NCBI GenBank assembly: GCA_963739555.1
Contig: CAVUAV010000005.1
Span: forward strand, 806,001 to 870,000
Length of the DNA stretch: 64,000 nt
From: DATKAS01 sp963739555
GTDB lineage: Bacteria > Actinomycetota > Acidimicrobiia > Acidimicrobiales > DATKAS01
Direction of reading: 5' to 3'
In this document: in pieces, positions 26,213 through 34,171 of the stretch
Position numbering within the stretch: position 1 is the first letter of the stretch
Layout of the letters: the number at the start of each line of letters is the position of its first letter
Translations under genes and position numbers: made by a program
Notes under the pieces: generated by a model
The model's input: the letters and a program-made list of their open reading frames with translations, nothing else
What the model was told of the DNA's origin: nothing
Database searches by the model: none

Positions 26213-26378
26213 GGGCTACCCGATGGTGATCGTGCGGCTCGGCAAGGTCTCCAAGTCCGAGCTCGAGGAGCGACTCGTCGAGGCGTGGCGTTACTCGGCT
26301 CCCGCGAAGCTGTTGAGGCAGTTCGACGCCGAGAATTTGACGGCCGACCCGTCGGAGCACGATCGACCGCGACGATGA
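25995..26378 (+). CDS. MmcQ/YjbR family protein, second copy
   Basis: 127 residues: VDTVRTIALGLPATTEKPCWG, PAWYVKGKIFARVLED, VVVKVDFDERAALVQEDP, and HYEGYPMVIVRLGKVSKSEL followed by a helix VEAWRYSAPAKLLRQF. Same CyaY-like family as the gene at 23300 but clearly diverged. GTG start overlaps the stop of the truncated VOC frame. It ends 7 bases before the ECF sigma gene, so the ArsR operon may continue into it. Confidence 0.82.
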   Translation: MTASVDTVRTIALGLPATTEKPCWGTPAWYVKGKIFARVLEDAASVVVKVDFDERAALVQEDPKVYAVTPHYEGYPMVIVRLGKVSKSELEERLVEAWRYSAPAKLLRQFDAENLTADPSEHDRPRR

Positions 26379-26385
26379 TGAGGGC

Positions 26386-26913
26386 GTGAGCGACCGTCGC
26401 GCTGTGCTTCCCGATCAGGGAGCCGCGTTGCTCGCGCTGTACGACGACGCGTTGCCTCAGGTCTACGGCTATCTGTTGCCGCGGTGTGGTGGTGCGAGCG
26501 TCGCTGAAGACCTGACCGCGGAGACGTTCCTTGCGGCGGTCGATTCGGTGCGGCGCGGCAACGTGCGCACGATCACCGTGGCCTGGCTCGTGGGCATCGC
26601 GCGCCACAAGCTGGTCGACCACTGGCGACGGGTCGGCCGGGAGGAGCGCCGGATGGCCGCCGTCGCGTCACAACCGGACGCTCCTGACGACCCGTGGGAC
26701 ACCGTGCTCGACGCGGCTCGGGCACGAGCGGTGCTCGACGAGCTCGGTCCGCACCATCGCGAGGTGTTGAGCCTGCGCTACCTGGACGGGCTGAGTGTGG
26801 CCGAGGTCGCCGACCTTCTGGGGCGCACGGTCCACGCGACCGAGGCCCTCCTCGTGCGCGCGCGAGGTGCGTTTCGCCGTGCCTACGAAGCGGGAGGTGA
26901 CGATGCCGACTGA
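26386..26913 (+). CDS. ECF RNA polymerase sigma factor
   Basis: 175 residues. Region 2: PQVYGYLLPRCGGASVAEDL, TAETFLAAVDSV and AWLVGIARHKLVDHWRR. Region 4: LDELGPHHREVLSLRYLDG, SVAEVADLLGRTVHATEALL, with the recognition helix followed by VRARGAFRRAY. No membrane anti-sigma gene follows; instead a VOC-family protein starts 11 bases inside this gene. ECF groups linked to VOC or DGPF proteins rather than classical anti-sigma factors are known in actinobacteria, and the partner could carry the regulation. GTG 26386 is used. Confidence 0.85.
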   Translation: MSDRRAVLPDQGAALLALYDDALPQVYGYLLPRCGGASVAEDLTAETFLAAVDSVRRGNVRTITVAWLVGIARHKLVDHWRRVGREERRMAAVASQPDAPDDPWDTVLDAARARAVLDELGPHHREVLSLRYLDGLSVAEVADLLGRTVHATEALLVRARGAFRRAYEAGGDDAD

Positions 26914-27427
26914 TCCGCTCGACGCCCTTCAGCTGCCGATCGAAGCGGTCGCCCCCCGTGCCGACTTCGCCGCGGATCTGCGGCGCCGACTCGAAAGGAC
27001 CCTGATGCCCGAAACCAGGCTGGCCTACGTACCTCCACGACTTCACGCCGTCACGCCCTACCTCGCGGTCAGCGACGCCAGAGCTGCGATCGAGTGGTAC
27101 AAGCAGATCTTCGACGCAGTTGATGTGTCGGAGGCGATCATCATGGATGACGGACGTGTCGGCCATGCCGAGATCGCGATCGGCGACGCGGTGCTGATGA
27201 TCTCGGACGAGTGGCCCGAGATCGACGTGCTCGGTCCGACGTCACGTGGAGGCCCGACCTCCTCGTTCGTGATCTACGTTCCGGATGTCGACGCGACCTT
27301 CGCGGCGGCCCTCGAGGCCGGAGCGAGGATGGAGCGTCCCGTCGAGGACCAGTTCCACGGCTCGCGTGCTGGCTGGTTGGTCGATCCGTGGGGCCACCGC
27401 TGGAACGTCGGAACGCCGATCAGCTGA
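26903..27427 (+). CDS. VOC (PhnB-like) protein with an N-terminal sigma-linked extension
   Basis: 174 residues. Residues 1-35 (DALQLPIEAVAPRADFAADL, RRRLERTLM) are an extension typical of VOC proteins encoded with ECF sigma factors. Residues 45-170 form a glyoxalase-like domain: VTPYLAVSDARAAIEWYKQI, MDDGRVGHAEIAIGD, and the C-terminal GWLVDPWGHRWNVGTP. Catalytic activity is not evident. ATG 26903 has GGGAGGTGA in front. The 3' end overlaps the convergent monooxygenase gene by 8 bases. Confidence 0.82.
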   Translation: MPTDPLDALQLPIEAVAPRADFAADLRRRLERTLMPETRLAYVPPRLHAVTPYLAVSDARAAIEWYKQIFDAVDVSEAIIMDDGRVGHAEIAIGDAVLMISDEWPEIDVLGPTSRGGPTSSFVIYVPDVDATFAAALEAGARMERPVEDQFHGSRAGWLVDPWGHRWNVGTPIS

Positions 27428-28682
27428 CCGACCAGCTGGGCCGCTCGTTGAGGGCGGCCGCGTCGAACCCCGCCATCCGCTTGTACGACGACGAGATCTC
27501 GACCATCTCCTCTTCGGTCACGACCTCGTGGATGTCGTCGAACCCCTCGGGGGCGCGCTGCTCCGCGAGCTCCATCATGCGCTCAGGGCCGACGTTGCGG
27601 TTCGCGAGCACGATCTGTGACGTCAGCGGCCGCCTGATCTCCTCGTAGCGCTCGAGCCCCTCGTCGACGTCGGCAGCGGTCGCGAGATGATGGGCGAGCA
27701 CGCGGGCGTCGACGATTGCCTGCGACGCGCCGTTCGATCCCACGGGGTACATCGGGTGCGCCGCGTCGCCGAGCAGCGTGATGCGCTCGAATGTCCAGCG
27801 CGGCAGGGGATCGCGGTCGACCATCGGGTACTGGAAGACCTCGCGTGCGCCGCGGATGAGCGCGGGCACGTCGAGCCAGTCGAACTGGTAGTCGGCGAAC
27901 GCGGTCGCCGCTTCCTCGGGATCGGCGCGGAACTCCCAGTCCTGCTTCGGCATCGGCTGCCCTGGCGCGGTCTTCAGCTCGGCGACCCAGTTCACGAGCG
28001 ACCGTCCTTCGTCGGCCAGCTTCCGGGAGATCGGGTAGATCACCATGCGGCGTTCCATGTGGCCGACGAGCATCATCGTGCGACCATCGAAGAGCGGCTC
28101 GCGCTCGGTGACGGCGCGCCACATGGTGATGCCGTTCCAGAGTGGCGGCCCTTCGTCCGGTTGCAGCTGGGCGCGGACGACCGAGTGGATCCCGTCGCAG
28201 GCGACGACGACCTCACCCTCGGCGCGTCCGAGTGCCGAGCCCGTGCTGCGCTGCTCGAGGTCGACCCACGCGCCCGATTCGGTGCCGCCGACGCGCACTG
28301 CGGCGTGGCCGGTGTGGTAGCGCTCGGCGCCGAGCCGATCGCGCACCGCGCGGTGCAGGATGCCGAGCAGCTCGCCTCGATGGATCGAGTACTGCGGCCA
28401 TCGATAGCCCGCCGCGATGCCCCGGTCCTCGCTGAAGACGCGCTGGCCATGGCGGTTGAAGAACACGAGCGCCGCGGTGGCGATCGCGCTCGCCGCAAGC
28501 TCGTCACCGAGGCCGAGCTCGATCAGCTCGCGCGCCGCGTGCGGGAGGATGTTGACTCCGACGCCGAGCTCGCGCACCTCGCTCACGGCTTCGTACACGT
28601 CGACGTCGGTGATGCCGGCATCGTGCAGGCTCAGCGCGAGCGCGCACCCGCCGATGCCCCCGCCGACGATCGCGACCTTCAT
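27420..28682 (-). CDS. FAD-dependent monooxygenase (aromatic-ring hydroxylase type)
   Basis: 420 residues. Dinucleotide-binding motif MKVAIVGGGIGGCALALSLH, the DG motif VVACDGIHSVVRAQL, and the GD motif RITLLGDAAHPMYPVGSNGA, all of the class A flavoprotein hydroxylases such as salicylate or 3-hydroxybenzoate 6-hydroxylase. It would hydroxylate an aromatic or similar substrate with NAD(P)H and O2; the substrate is unknown. It is coupled by TGATG to a ferric-reductase-like membrane protein upstream, an uncommon pairing. Confidence 0.9.
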   Translation of the reverse strand: MKVAIVGGGIGGCALALSLHDAGITDVDVYEAVSEVRELGVGVNILPHAARELIELGLGDELAASAIATAALVFFNRHGQRVFSEDRGIAAGYRWPQYSIHRGELLGILHRAVRDRLGAERYHTGHAAVRVGGTESGAWVDLEQRSTGSALGRAEGEVVVACDGIHSVVRAQLQPDEGPPLWNGITMWRAVTEREPLFDGRTMMLVGHMERRMVIYPISRKLADEGRSLVNWVAELKTAPGQPMPKQDWEFRADPEEAATAFADYQFDWLDVPALIRGAREVFQYPMVDRDPLPRWTFERITLLGDAAHPMYPVGSNGASQAIVDARVLAHHLATAADVDEGLERYEEIRRPLTSQIVLANRNVGPERMMELAEQRAPEGFDDIHEVVTEEEMVEISSSYKRMAGFDAAALNERPSWSVS

Positions 28683-29248
28683 CAGCGAGAGGCTGCCACA
28701 AGCTCCCGAGCAGGGGTCGCCGCCGTGGCAACCGCTTGTCGCACGCGAATCGCGATCATCGCGACCACCAGGAGCGTGACGGCGAGGACGCCACTCAGCA
28801 CGAGCATGCCGTGGGCGTCGGTGCCCGCAGTCACGAAGTGCAGCGTCGCCAGGGCGAACAGTGGCATCGAGAGCACGTGGACCCGTCGCCAGACGCGGTG
28901 GGGGAGCCGGCGCTTGGCGAGCGACGTCGCCTCGACCGCGATCAGGAGGTACAGCGCGAGCACGCCGAGCGCGACCGCAACGGGCTTCCAAGACGACGCG
29001 AACGGCACGAGGAAGTCGGCCGGGCCGAAGTGCACATACGAGTCGAGGAAGATCGACGCGACGTGAAGGCCGGTGAAGATCGTTGCGACGCCTCCGAGGA
29101 ACCGATGCAGGTCGAGCGTCCACGCGGGGCGGACTCGTGGCGGCCGCACCTTCGTCGACAGCATGAGCCCCCACAGCACCGAGGCCGTGAGCATCGCCCA
29201 CGCGACGATCCCGCTGGCCCGCGCGACGTACCACCAGAGCTGCGACAT
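28682..29248 (-). CDS. Ferric-reductase-like transmembrane protein, copy 1
   Basis: 188 residues with five or six membrane helices: MSQLWWYVARASGIVAWAML, LDLHRFLGGVATIFTGLHVA, PVAVALGVLALYLLIAVEAT, VWRRVHVLSMPLFALATLHF and a last helix. Histidines in the second and fourth helices (LHRF, LHVA, VHVL, TLHF) are placed to hold haem, as in the ferric reductase/MsrQ/YedZ group. Likely passes electrons across the membrane. A close paralogue is at 36670 beside apbE. Coupled by TGATG overlaps on both sides. Confidence 0.82.
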   Translation of the reverse strand: MSQLWWYVARASGIVAWAMLTASVLWGLMLSTKVRPPRVRPAWTLDLHRFLGGVATIFTGLHVASIFLDSYVHFGPADFLVPFASSWKPVAVALGVLALYLLIAVEATSLAKRRLPHRVWRRVHVLSMPLFALATLHFVTAGTDAHGMLVLSGVLAVTLLVVAMIAIRVRQAVATAATPARELVAASR

Positions 29249-29520
29249 CAGCTGCCCTGTGTCTGCGTGTGGGCCGCGACGGTCGTCGTCGTCGTGGATG
29301 TCGCGGTGACCGGGGTCGCGGCCCACGTCGAGGTGGTCGCGGAGCCCGATGTGTCGTCCGCGACCGACGTCTCGTCTTCGCTCTTCGGTTGCGCCGCAGA
29401 ATGGGCCATGCCCGCGCCCATCGCCACGAACGCGGCAGCGCTCGCGGCAGCCGTGATGCGCCGGGCTCGCTTGGCCGGGTGAGGCCGCCGCTTCCGGGTC
29501 GTCCGAGGCTTCTCTTCCAT
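29248..29520 (-). CDS. Small membrane-anchored Ser/Thr-rich protein
   Basis: 90 residues from ATG 29520 (an in-frame ATG at 29580 is less likely): a basic cytoplasmic start EEKPRTTRKRRPHPAKRARR, one hydrophobic helix (ITAAASAAAFVAMGAGMAHS) and a Thr/Ser/Ala-rich exterior tail. Its stop overlaps the start of the ferric-reductase-like gene (TGATG). The equivalent position in the apbE locus is held by similar low-complexity proteins, so this may be the small partner of the membrane redox protein. No cofactor-binding motif is visible. Confidence 0.6.
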   Translation of the reverse strand: MEEKPRTTRKRRPHPAKRARRITAAASAAAFVAMGAGMAHSAAQPKSEDETSVADDTSGSATTSTWAATPVTATSTTTTTVAAHTQTQGS

Positions 29521-29587
29521 GCCGTACACGATGGGCGCCGACTGCAAGGACGGCGCCAACCTCATGTGAGAGCGGTGCAAGAAGGCG

Positions 29588-30122
29588 CTACAGCCGCAGC
29601 GTCCCGGCGTCGAGGCGAGCCAGCACCTCCGTGACCGTCTCGTTCGACCGAGTGCCCGGTGGTGTCGACCACGTGGTGCTCGTGGGCGCCGAGCCGTTCG
29701 AACTCGCGGTACATCTTCTCGATGGGCTCGGGATCGACGAGCGCGGGCGCTTCGCGGGCGACGGCCCTCGCCATCGCCGTGTCGGCTGAGGGGCGGATCA
29801 CGACGTAGTGCACCGGAACCTCACCGGCCACGGGCACGAACGTGTCGAGGAACCAGGGGCCGATGATCCCCTCGAGCACGACCGCGTACCCGCCCTTTGC
29901 GTACTCACGCGCCGAGGCCGCCATCGCTCGCGTCACGACCGCGTTCTGGTGGTGCGACGGCGGCTTCCAGGGCTCGATCCATCCCCGCACCACTCGGTCG
30001 AAGTACCAGTCGCCCTGCAGCAGCACTGCGAGCTCGAATGTCTCGACCAGCGCGCGGGCCATCGTCGACTTCCCGGCGCCGGGCGGTCCGGTCACGACGA
30101 GGATCTCGCCCTCGAGGCTCAT
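29588..30122 (-). CDS. P-loop kinase/AAA-type ATPase (one frameshift)
   Basis: About 178 residues from ATG 30122. Walker A: ILVVTGPPGAGKSTMARALV; a lid-like segment GDWYFDRVVRGWIEPW; and YVVIRPSADTAMARAVAREA. The frame shifts near 29645 and ends as NETVTEVLARLDAGTLRL. It resembles small zeta-toxin/chloramphenicol phosphotransferase or shikimate-kinase-like P-loop kinases; the substrate is unknown. The ATG overlaps the stop expected for the methyltransferase upstream (ATGA). Confidence 0.72.
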
Positions 30123-30892
30123 GGCATCTTCTTCGGCGAGGAGCCAGAACCGCGTCGCATGGATGACGAGCGGCGTGCCTCGTTCGTGGAGGTCGAGGAG
30201 GCGAGGCAGGTAGCCCTCGATGGTGAAGCCCGGCACGATCCACGGGATCACGCGCAGGTACCAGGCGAAGGCCCCGATGTCACCGAAGGTCATCGCCTCG
30301 ACGGCGCTGTCGCCGTCGACGATCGACGAACTCGGCTTCGCGTAGCTGCTCGACGGCGAACGCGCGGTCGAACGTCTCGTGCGGGCGCGGCAAGCCCAGC
30401 AGCTCGCCTGCGTCCGCACCTCCCGAGCCCGCCTGTTGCGTCAGGAACGAGCCGTCGCGGCGTAGCACTCGCCGCACCTCGGTCGGGTTGTAGGCCTCGT
30501 GGCGGCTGTGCACGAGGTCGAAGCTCTCGTCGCGGAACGCGAGCCGACCTCGAGGGTCGGCGCCGGCCCTGATCGAGGTTGTCGGTCGCGCCTTCGTCGT
30601 GCACGAGCGGGACGTGGACGGCGCTGAGGCGCTGCGCTGCCACGCGCACGTTGGGAGCCCATCCCTCGGTCGCGACGGTGTGCGCCGGCAGGCCGCTCGC
30701 ACCCGAGAGGAACTCTCCACCTCCCGTGCCCATGTCCAACACGCTCGTGCTCCTCGACACCCACTCGTCGACGATGGCGGGGTAGTCCCACGGCAACCCG
30801 CTCGACGTCATCCGCCCGTCGAGCCAACCGAAGTCCCAGCCCGACATGTCGCGCGCGTCAGCCTCGGCGAGCAGCGTCGAGGCACGGTCCAC
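30119..30892 (-). CDS. Class I SAM-dependent methyltransferase (three frameshifts)
   Basis: Start GTG 30892 gives DRASTLLAEADARDMSGWDF, then motif I SVLDMGTGGGEFLSG and VATEGWAPNVRVAAQRL. The frame shifts near 30575 (to GRLAFRDESFDLVHSRHEAY and EVRRVLRRDGSFLTQQAG), near 30320 (to MTFGDIGAFAWYLRVIPWIV and LVIHATRFWLLA) and again just before the stop. Together these form a complete methyltransferase of about 255 residues ending in the RFWL element usual for this group. Substrate unknown. Divergent from the acetoacetyl-CoA synthetase gene by 48 bases. Confidence 0.75.
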
Positions 30893-30940
30893 CGCCGCAC
30901 GGTACGCGTGGTGTCGACCGAGCGGGGCATAGTTCCTGCA

Positions 30941-32866
30941 GTGGACACGCCGCTGTGGACGCCGAGCGCGGAGCGGATCGAGGCCTCGGCCATGCGTCGC
31001 TTCCGCCGGCGGGCCGGCTTCGACGACTTCGAGTCGCTGCACTCCTGGAGCGTCCGCGATCCCGGGGCGTTCTGGCGCGACGTGTGGGATGCCGGCGGGG
31101 TCGTGAGCCCGCCCGGAGCGACTGCGTTCGATCCCGGCGACGGGCGCATCGTCGGTGCCCGCTTCTTCCCCGACGCCTCGCTGAACCTCGCCGAGAACCT
31201 TCTCGTCGGCCCCGGTGACGACTCCTTGCCCGCGATCGTGTTCGAGCGCGAAGACGGCCAGCGGCGCACGCTCACGTGGGGACAGCTCCGGGTTTCGGTG
31301 TCCGCCGTCGTCGCAGGCCTGCGCGAGGCCGGCGTCCATCCCGGTGATCGCGTCGCGGCGTGGATGCCCAACGTTCCCGAGACGGTGATCGCGTTTCTCG
31401 CGACGAACGCGATCGGGGCGATCTTCTCCTCGACGTCCGCGGACTTCGGCACCGCGGGGGTGATCGATCGCTTCGGCCAGATCGACCCCGTCGTGCTGTT
31501 CGCCGCGGACGGCTACATGTACGGAGGCAAGCGCTTCGACTGCCTCGAGCGGCTCGCGGAGATCCGCGCCGCGCTCCCCACGGTGCGCCGCGTCGTCGTG
31601 GCGGGGAACCTGCGTGACGACCCCGACCTGCGCTCGTTGCCCGACGCGACCTCGTTCGCAGAGTTCGCTTCGAGCGGCGGGATCGTCCTCGAGTACATGC
31701 GCACCTCGTTCGACCACCCCGCCGTGATCCTCTACTCGTCCGGAACGACCGGGCCGCCGAAGTGCATCGTCCATCGCGCCGGCGGGCTGCTGCTGAAGCA
31801 CCTCAGTGAGCAGCAGCTGCACTGCGACGTGCACGAAGGCGATCGGGTCTTCTACTTCACGACCTGCGGTTGGATGATGTGGAACTGGCTCGTCTCGGTG
31901 CTCGCGTCGAAGGCCACGATCGTGCTGTACGACGGCAACCCCATGCACCCGTCGCCCGCCGCGCTCTTCGACCTCGCCGACCGTCATGACCTGACGCTCC
32001 TCGGCGTGTCCGCGAAGTACATCGACGGCGTGGCGAAGGCCGGCCTGCGTCCTCGTGACACACACCGTCTCACCTCGCTTCGCACGATCTGCTCGACCGG
32101 CTCGCCGCTCGCCGCCGAGGGCTTCGAGTACGTGTACGACGCGGTGAAGTCCGACGTGCATCTCGCCTCGATCTCAGGTGGCACCGACCTCTGCGGGTGC
32201 TTCGTCGCGGGTGACCCGACGCGTCCGGTGTGGGCGGGCGAGATCCAGGGGCCCGTGCTCGGCATGGCCGTCGACGTCTGGACCGAGGAGGGCTCGACGG
32301 CACCGGCAGGCGTCAAGGGCGAGCTCGTCTGCACGCGGCCCTTCCCCACGACCCCGATCGGGTTCTGGGGCGACACCGATGGCAGCGCGTACCAGCGCGC
32401 GTACTTCGAACGCTTCCCTGACGTCTGGGCGCACGGCGACTACGCGGCGTGGACCGATCACGGCGGCATGGTCATCTACGGACGCAGCGACGCCACGCTC
32501 AACGCAGCGGGTGTGCGCATCGGCACCGCGGAGATCTACCGGCAGGTCGAGCAGCTCCCGCAGGTCGCCGAGGCGGTCGCGGTCGCCCAGGAGTGGGACA
32601 GCGACACTCGCATCGTGCTCTTCGTGCGCCTGGCCGAAGGTGAGGTGCTCGACGATGCGCTCAGAGAGACGATCAAGCGCACGTTGCGCGAGCGATGCTC
32701 GCCTCGCCACGTGCCCGCCGTGATCGAGGCCGTGACCGACATCCCGCGCACGCGCAGCGGGAAGATCACCGAGCTCGCCGTCGCGGACGTGGTCAACGGC
32801 CGGCCGGTGCGCAACACCGAGGCGCTGGCGAACCCCGAGGCGCTCGCCCAGTTCCACCTCTCCTAG
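30941..32866 (+). CDS. Acetoacetate-CoA ligase (acetoacetyl-CoA synthetase)
   Basis: 641 residues from GTG 30941, the usual length for this enzyme. Conserved blocks: SWSVRDPGAFWRDVWD, NLAENLL, the AMP-binding motif ILYSSGTTGPPKCIVHRAGG, YFTTCGWMMWNWLVS, ASISGGTDLCGCFV and the catalytic lysine in RTRSGKITELAV. It activates acetoacetate with ATP and CoA in the cytosol. This subfamily is separated from acetyl-CoA synthetase by the GGTDLCGCF segment. The stop codon shares the CTAG palindrome with the convergent FMN reductase gene. Confidence 0.9.
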   Translation: MDTPLWTPSAERIEASAMRRFRRRAGFDDFESLHSWSVRDPGAFWRDVWDAGGVVSPPGATAFDPGDGRIVGARFFPDASLNLAENLLVGPGDDSLPAIVFEREDGQRRTLTWGQLRVSVSAVVAGLREAGVHPGDRVAAWMPNVPETVIAFLATNAIGAIFSSTSADFGTAGVIDRFGQIDPVVLFAADGYMYGGKRFDCLERLAEIRAALPTVRRVVVAGNLRDDPDLRSLPDATSFAEFASSGGIVLEYMRTSFDHPAVILYSSGTTGPPKCIVHRAGGLLLKHLSEQQLHCDVHEGDRVFYFTTCGWMMWNWLVSVLASKATIVLYDGNPMHPSPAALFDLADRHDLTLLGVSAKYIDGVAKAGLRPRDTHRLTSLRTICSTGSPLAAEGFEYVYDAVKSDVHLASISGGTDLCGCFVAGDPTRPVWAGEIQGPVLGMAVDVWTEEGSTAPAGVKGELVCTRPFPTTPIGFWGDTDGSAYQRAYFERFPDVWAHGDYAAWTDHGGMVIYGRSDATLNAAGVRIGTAEIYRQVEQLPQVAEAVAVAQEWDSDTRIVLFVRLAEGEVLDDALRETIKRTLRERCSPRHVPAVIEAVTDIPRTRSGKITELAVADVVNGRPVRNTEALANPEALAQFHLS

Positions 32867-33439
32867 GGGCGGAGAGGCCTGAGCACCTCGGTCATCTTCA
32901 CGAGCTCGTCGAACATCACGCCCGCGCTCGCATCGAACGCGTCTGTCGACTTGAAGGACTCCTTGCTCGTCGATCTGCTGCGCGATCCACGGGATGTACA
33001 CCGAGTCGAACAGCGGGACCATGCGCACCGCGATGCACACGGGCTTGATCGCTTGCACGGCGCGAGTGCCGCCCGCGACCCCGCCGTACCCGACGTATCC
33101 CACCGCTTTGTAGGCCCATTCGCGGTTCAGGAAGTCGACGGCGTTCTTGATGGGTGCGGTGAAGCTGTGGTTGTACTCGGCCATCACGAACACGAACGCA
33201 TCGGCTGCATCGACGCGAGCGCTCCACTCCTTCGTGTGGTCGTGGAGGTACTCGGCGAACCGTGGGTGCTTCGGTTCGTCGAGGAACGGCAGATCGAGCT
33301 CGACCAGATCGACCAAGTCGACGTCGAAGCCACCATGTGCTTCGGCTCGATCGACGACCCAGCCGCCCACCTTGTGTCCGACTCGACTCGGCCGCGTGCT
33401 CGAGACGATGACCATGAGCCGAGGTCTGTCAGTTGACAT
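32863..33439 (-). CDS. NADPH-dependent FMN reductase (one frameshift)
   Basis: Flavodoxin-fold reductase of about 192 residues. MSTDRPRLMVIVSSTRPSRV carries the FMN phosphate loop, AFVFVMAEYNHSFTAPIKNA is the usual second motif, and GYVGYGGVAGGTRAVQAIK the third. A shift near 32950 moves to STDAFDASAGVMFDELVKMT and the stop TAG at 32865-32863. Start ATG 33439 lies in the middle of a perfect palindrome, so the divergent MarR protein probably represses this gene directly. Could be an azoreductase or quinone reductase. Confidence 0.83.
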
Positions 33440-33459
33440 GTCAACCAAGAGCGTACACT
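33432..33459. promoter_or_regulatory. MarR operator and divergent promoter
   Basis: GTTGACATGTCAAC (33432-33445) is a perfect 14-bp palindrome. It contains a TTGACA -35 element for the MarR gene (with TACACT at 33454-33459 as -10, spacer 15) and covers the ATG of the FMN reductase on the other strand. One dimer bound here could block both genes. Confidence 0.6.
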
Positions 33460-33465
33460 CGCGAC

Positions 33466-33936
33466 GTGGTTGATGCGCCGTGGTTGAACGAGTCCGAGGC
33501 CCGAGCGTGGCGGGGGTACCAACGGATGCGAACGCTGCTCAGCGCCCAGCTCGCCCGTGACCTGGCGCACGACTCCGATCTCTCCGAGCCCGACTACACG
33601 GTGCTCTCCAACCTGTCAGAGGCCGAAGACCACCGGTGGCGTCTCAACGAGCTCGCCGCGCGGATGCTCTGGTCGAAGAGCCGGCTGTCGCATCACATCG
33701 CTCGGATGCAAGAGCGTGGCCTGGTCACGCGAGAAGAGTGCGCGACTGACGGTCGCGGCGCGTTCGTGGTGCTCACACGGCAAGGCATGCGCGCGATCGG
33801 GAGGGCGGCGCCCTCGCACGTGGCGTCGGTGCGACGCAACCTGATCGACCTGCTGACTCCTGAGGAGATCGACGCGCTCGCAGCGATCACCCAGAAGGTC
33901 GTCTCGCACCTCAGCCTCCGGACAGCGCCTGCATGA
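33466..33936 (+). CDS. MarR-family transcriptional regulator
   Basis: 156 residues from GTG 33466. Helix-turn-helix RLNELAARMLWSKSRLSHHI, then ARMQERGLVTREECATDGRG and the wing AFVVLTRQGMRAIG; C-terminal dimer helix LTPEEIDALAAITQKVVSHL. Divergent from the NADPH-FMN reductase gene and 21 bases from a palindrome overlapping that gene's start, so it is likely a redox- or quinone-responsive repressor of the reductase, as in the common MarR/NAD(P)H-reductase arrangement. Its 3' end overlaps the MoaD-like gene on the other strand. Confidence 0.87.
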   Translation: MVDAPWLNESEARAWRGYQRMRTLLSAQLARDLAHDSDLSEPDYTVLSNLSEAEDHRWRLNELAARMLWSKSRLSHHIARMQERGLVTREECATDGRGAFVVLTRQGMRAIGRAAPSHVASVRRNLIDLLTPEEIDALAAITQKVVSHLSLRTAPA

Positions 33937-34171
33937 TCGTGATCTCGTCGGTCGGCGCGATCACGGTCGAGAGGTCGCGTACCGAGTCGGCGTTCACCCA
34001 CACCTTCATGTGCGTGCGCAAGCGCCCTTGCTCGTCGACGATGCGGAAGCGCATCCCGGGGTAAGACCGGTCGAGGTCGCGCAGCAGCTCGTCGAGAGTG
34101 GTTCCCTCACCGTCTACCCACGCATGCTGGTCGGTGTACGAGCGCAGCGGCGAGGGGATCCGCACCCTCAT
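33911..34171 (-). CDS. MoaD/ThiS-family sulfur carrier-like protein
   Basis: 86 residues with a ubiquitin-like beta-grasp pattern: MRVRIPSPLRSYTDQHAWVD, TLDELLRDLDRSYPGMRFRI, HMKVWVNADSVRDLSTVIAP and the C-terminal GG (MQALSGG) needed for adenylation and thiocarboxylate formation. Start overlaps the stop of the BNR-repeat gene upstream (ATGA). No molybdopterin or thiamine genes are near; this pairing of a MoaD-like carrier with a BNR protein recurs in bacteria and its role is unknown. Confidence 0.85.
   Translation of the reverse strand: MRVRIPSPLRSYTDQHAWVDGEGTTLDELLRDLDRSYPGMRFRIVDEQGRLRTHMKVWVNADSVRDLSTVIAPTDEITIMQALSGG

Noticed and set aside
30290..32161. A 623-codon minus-strand frame opposite acetoacetyl-CoA synthetase
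   Set aside because: Only its last part (30290-30892) contains real methyltransferase sequence; the rest is antisense composition.
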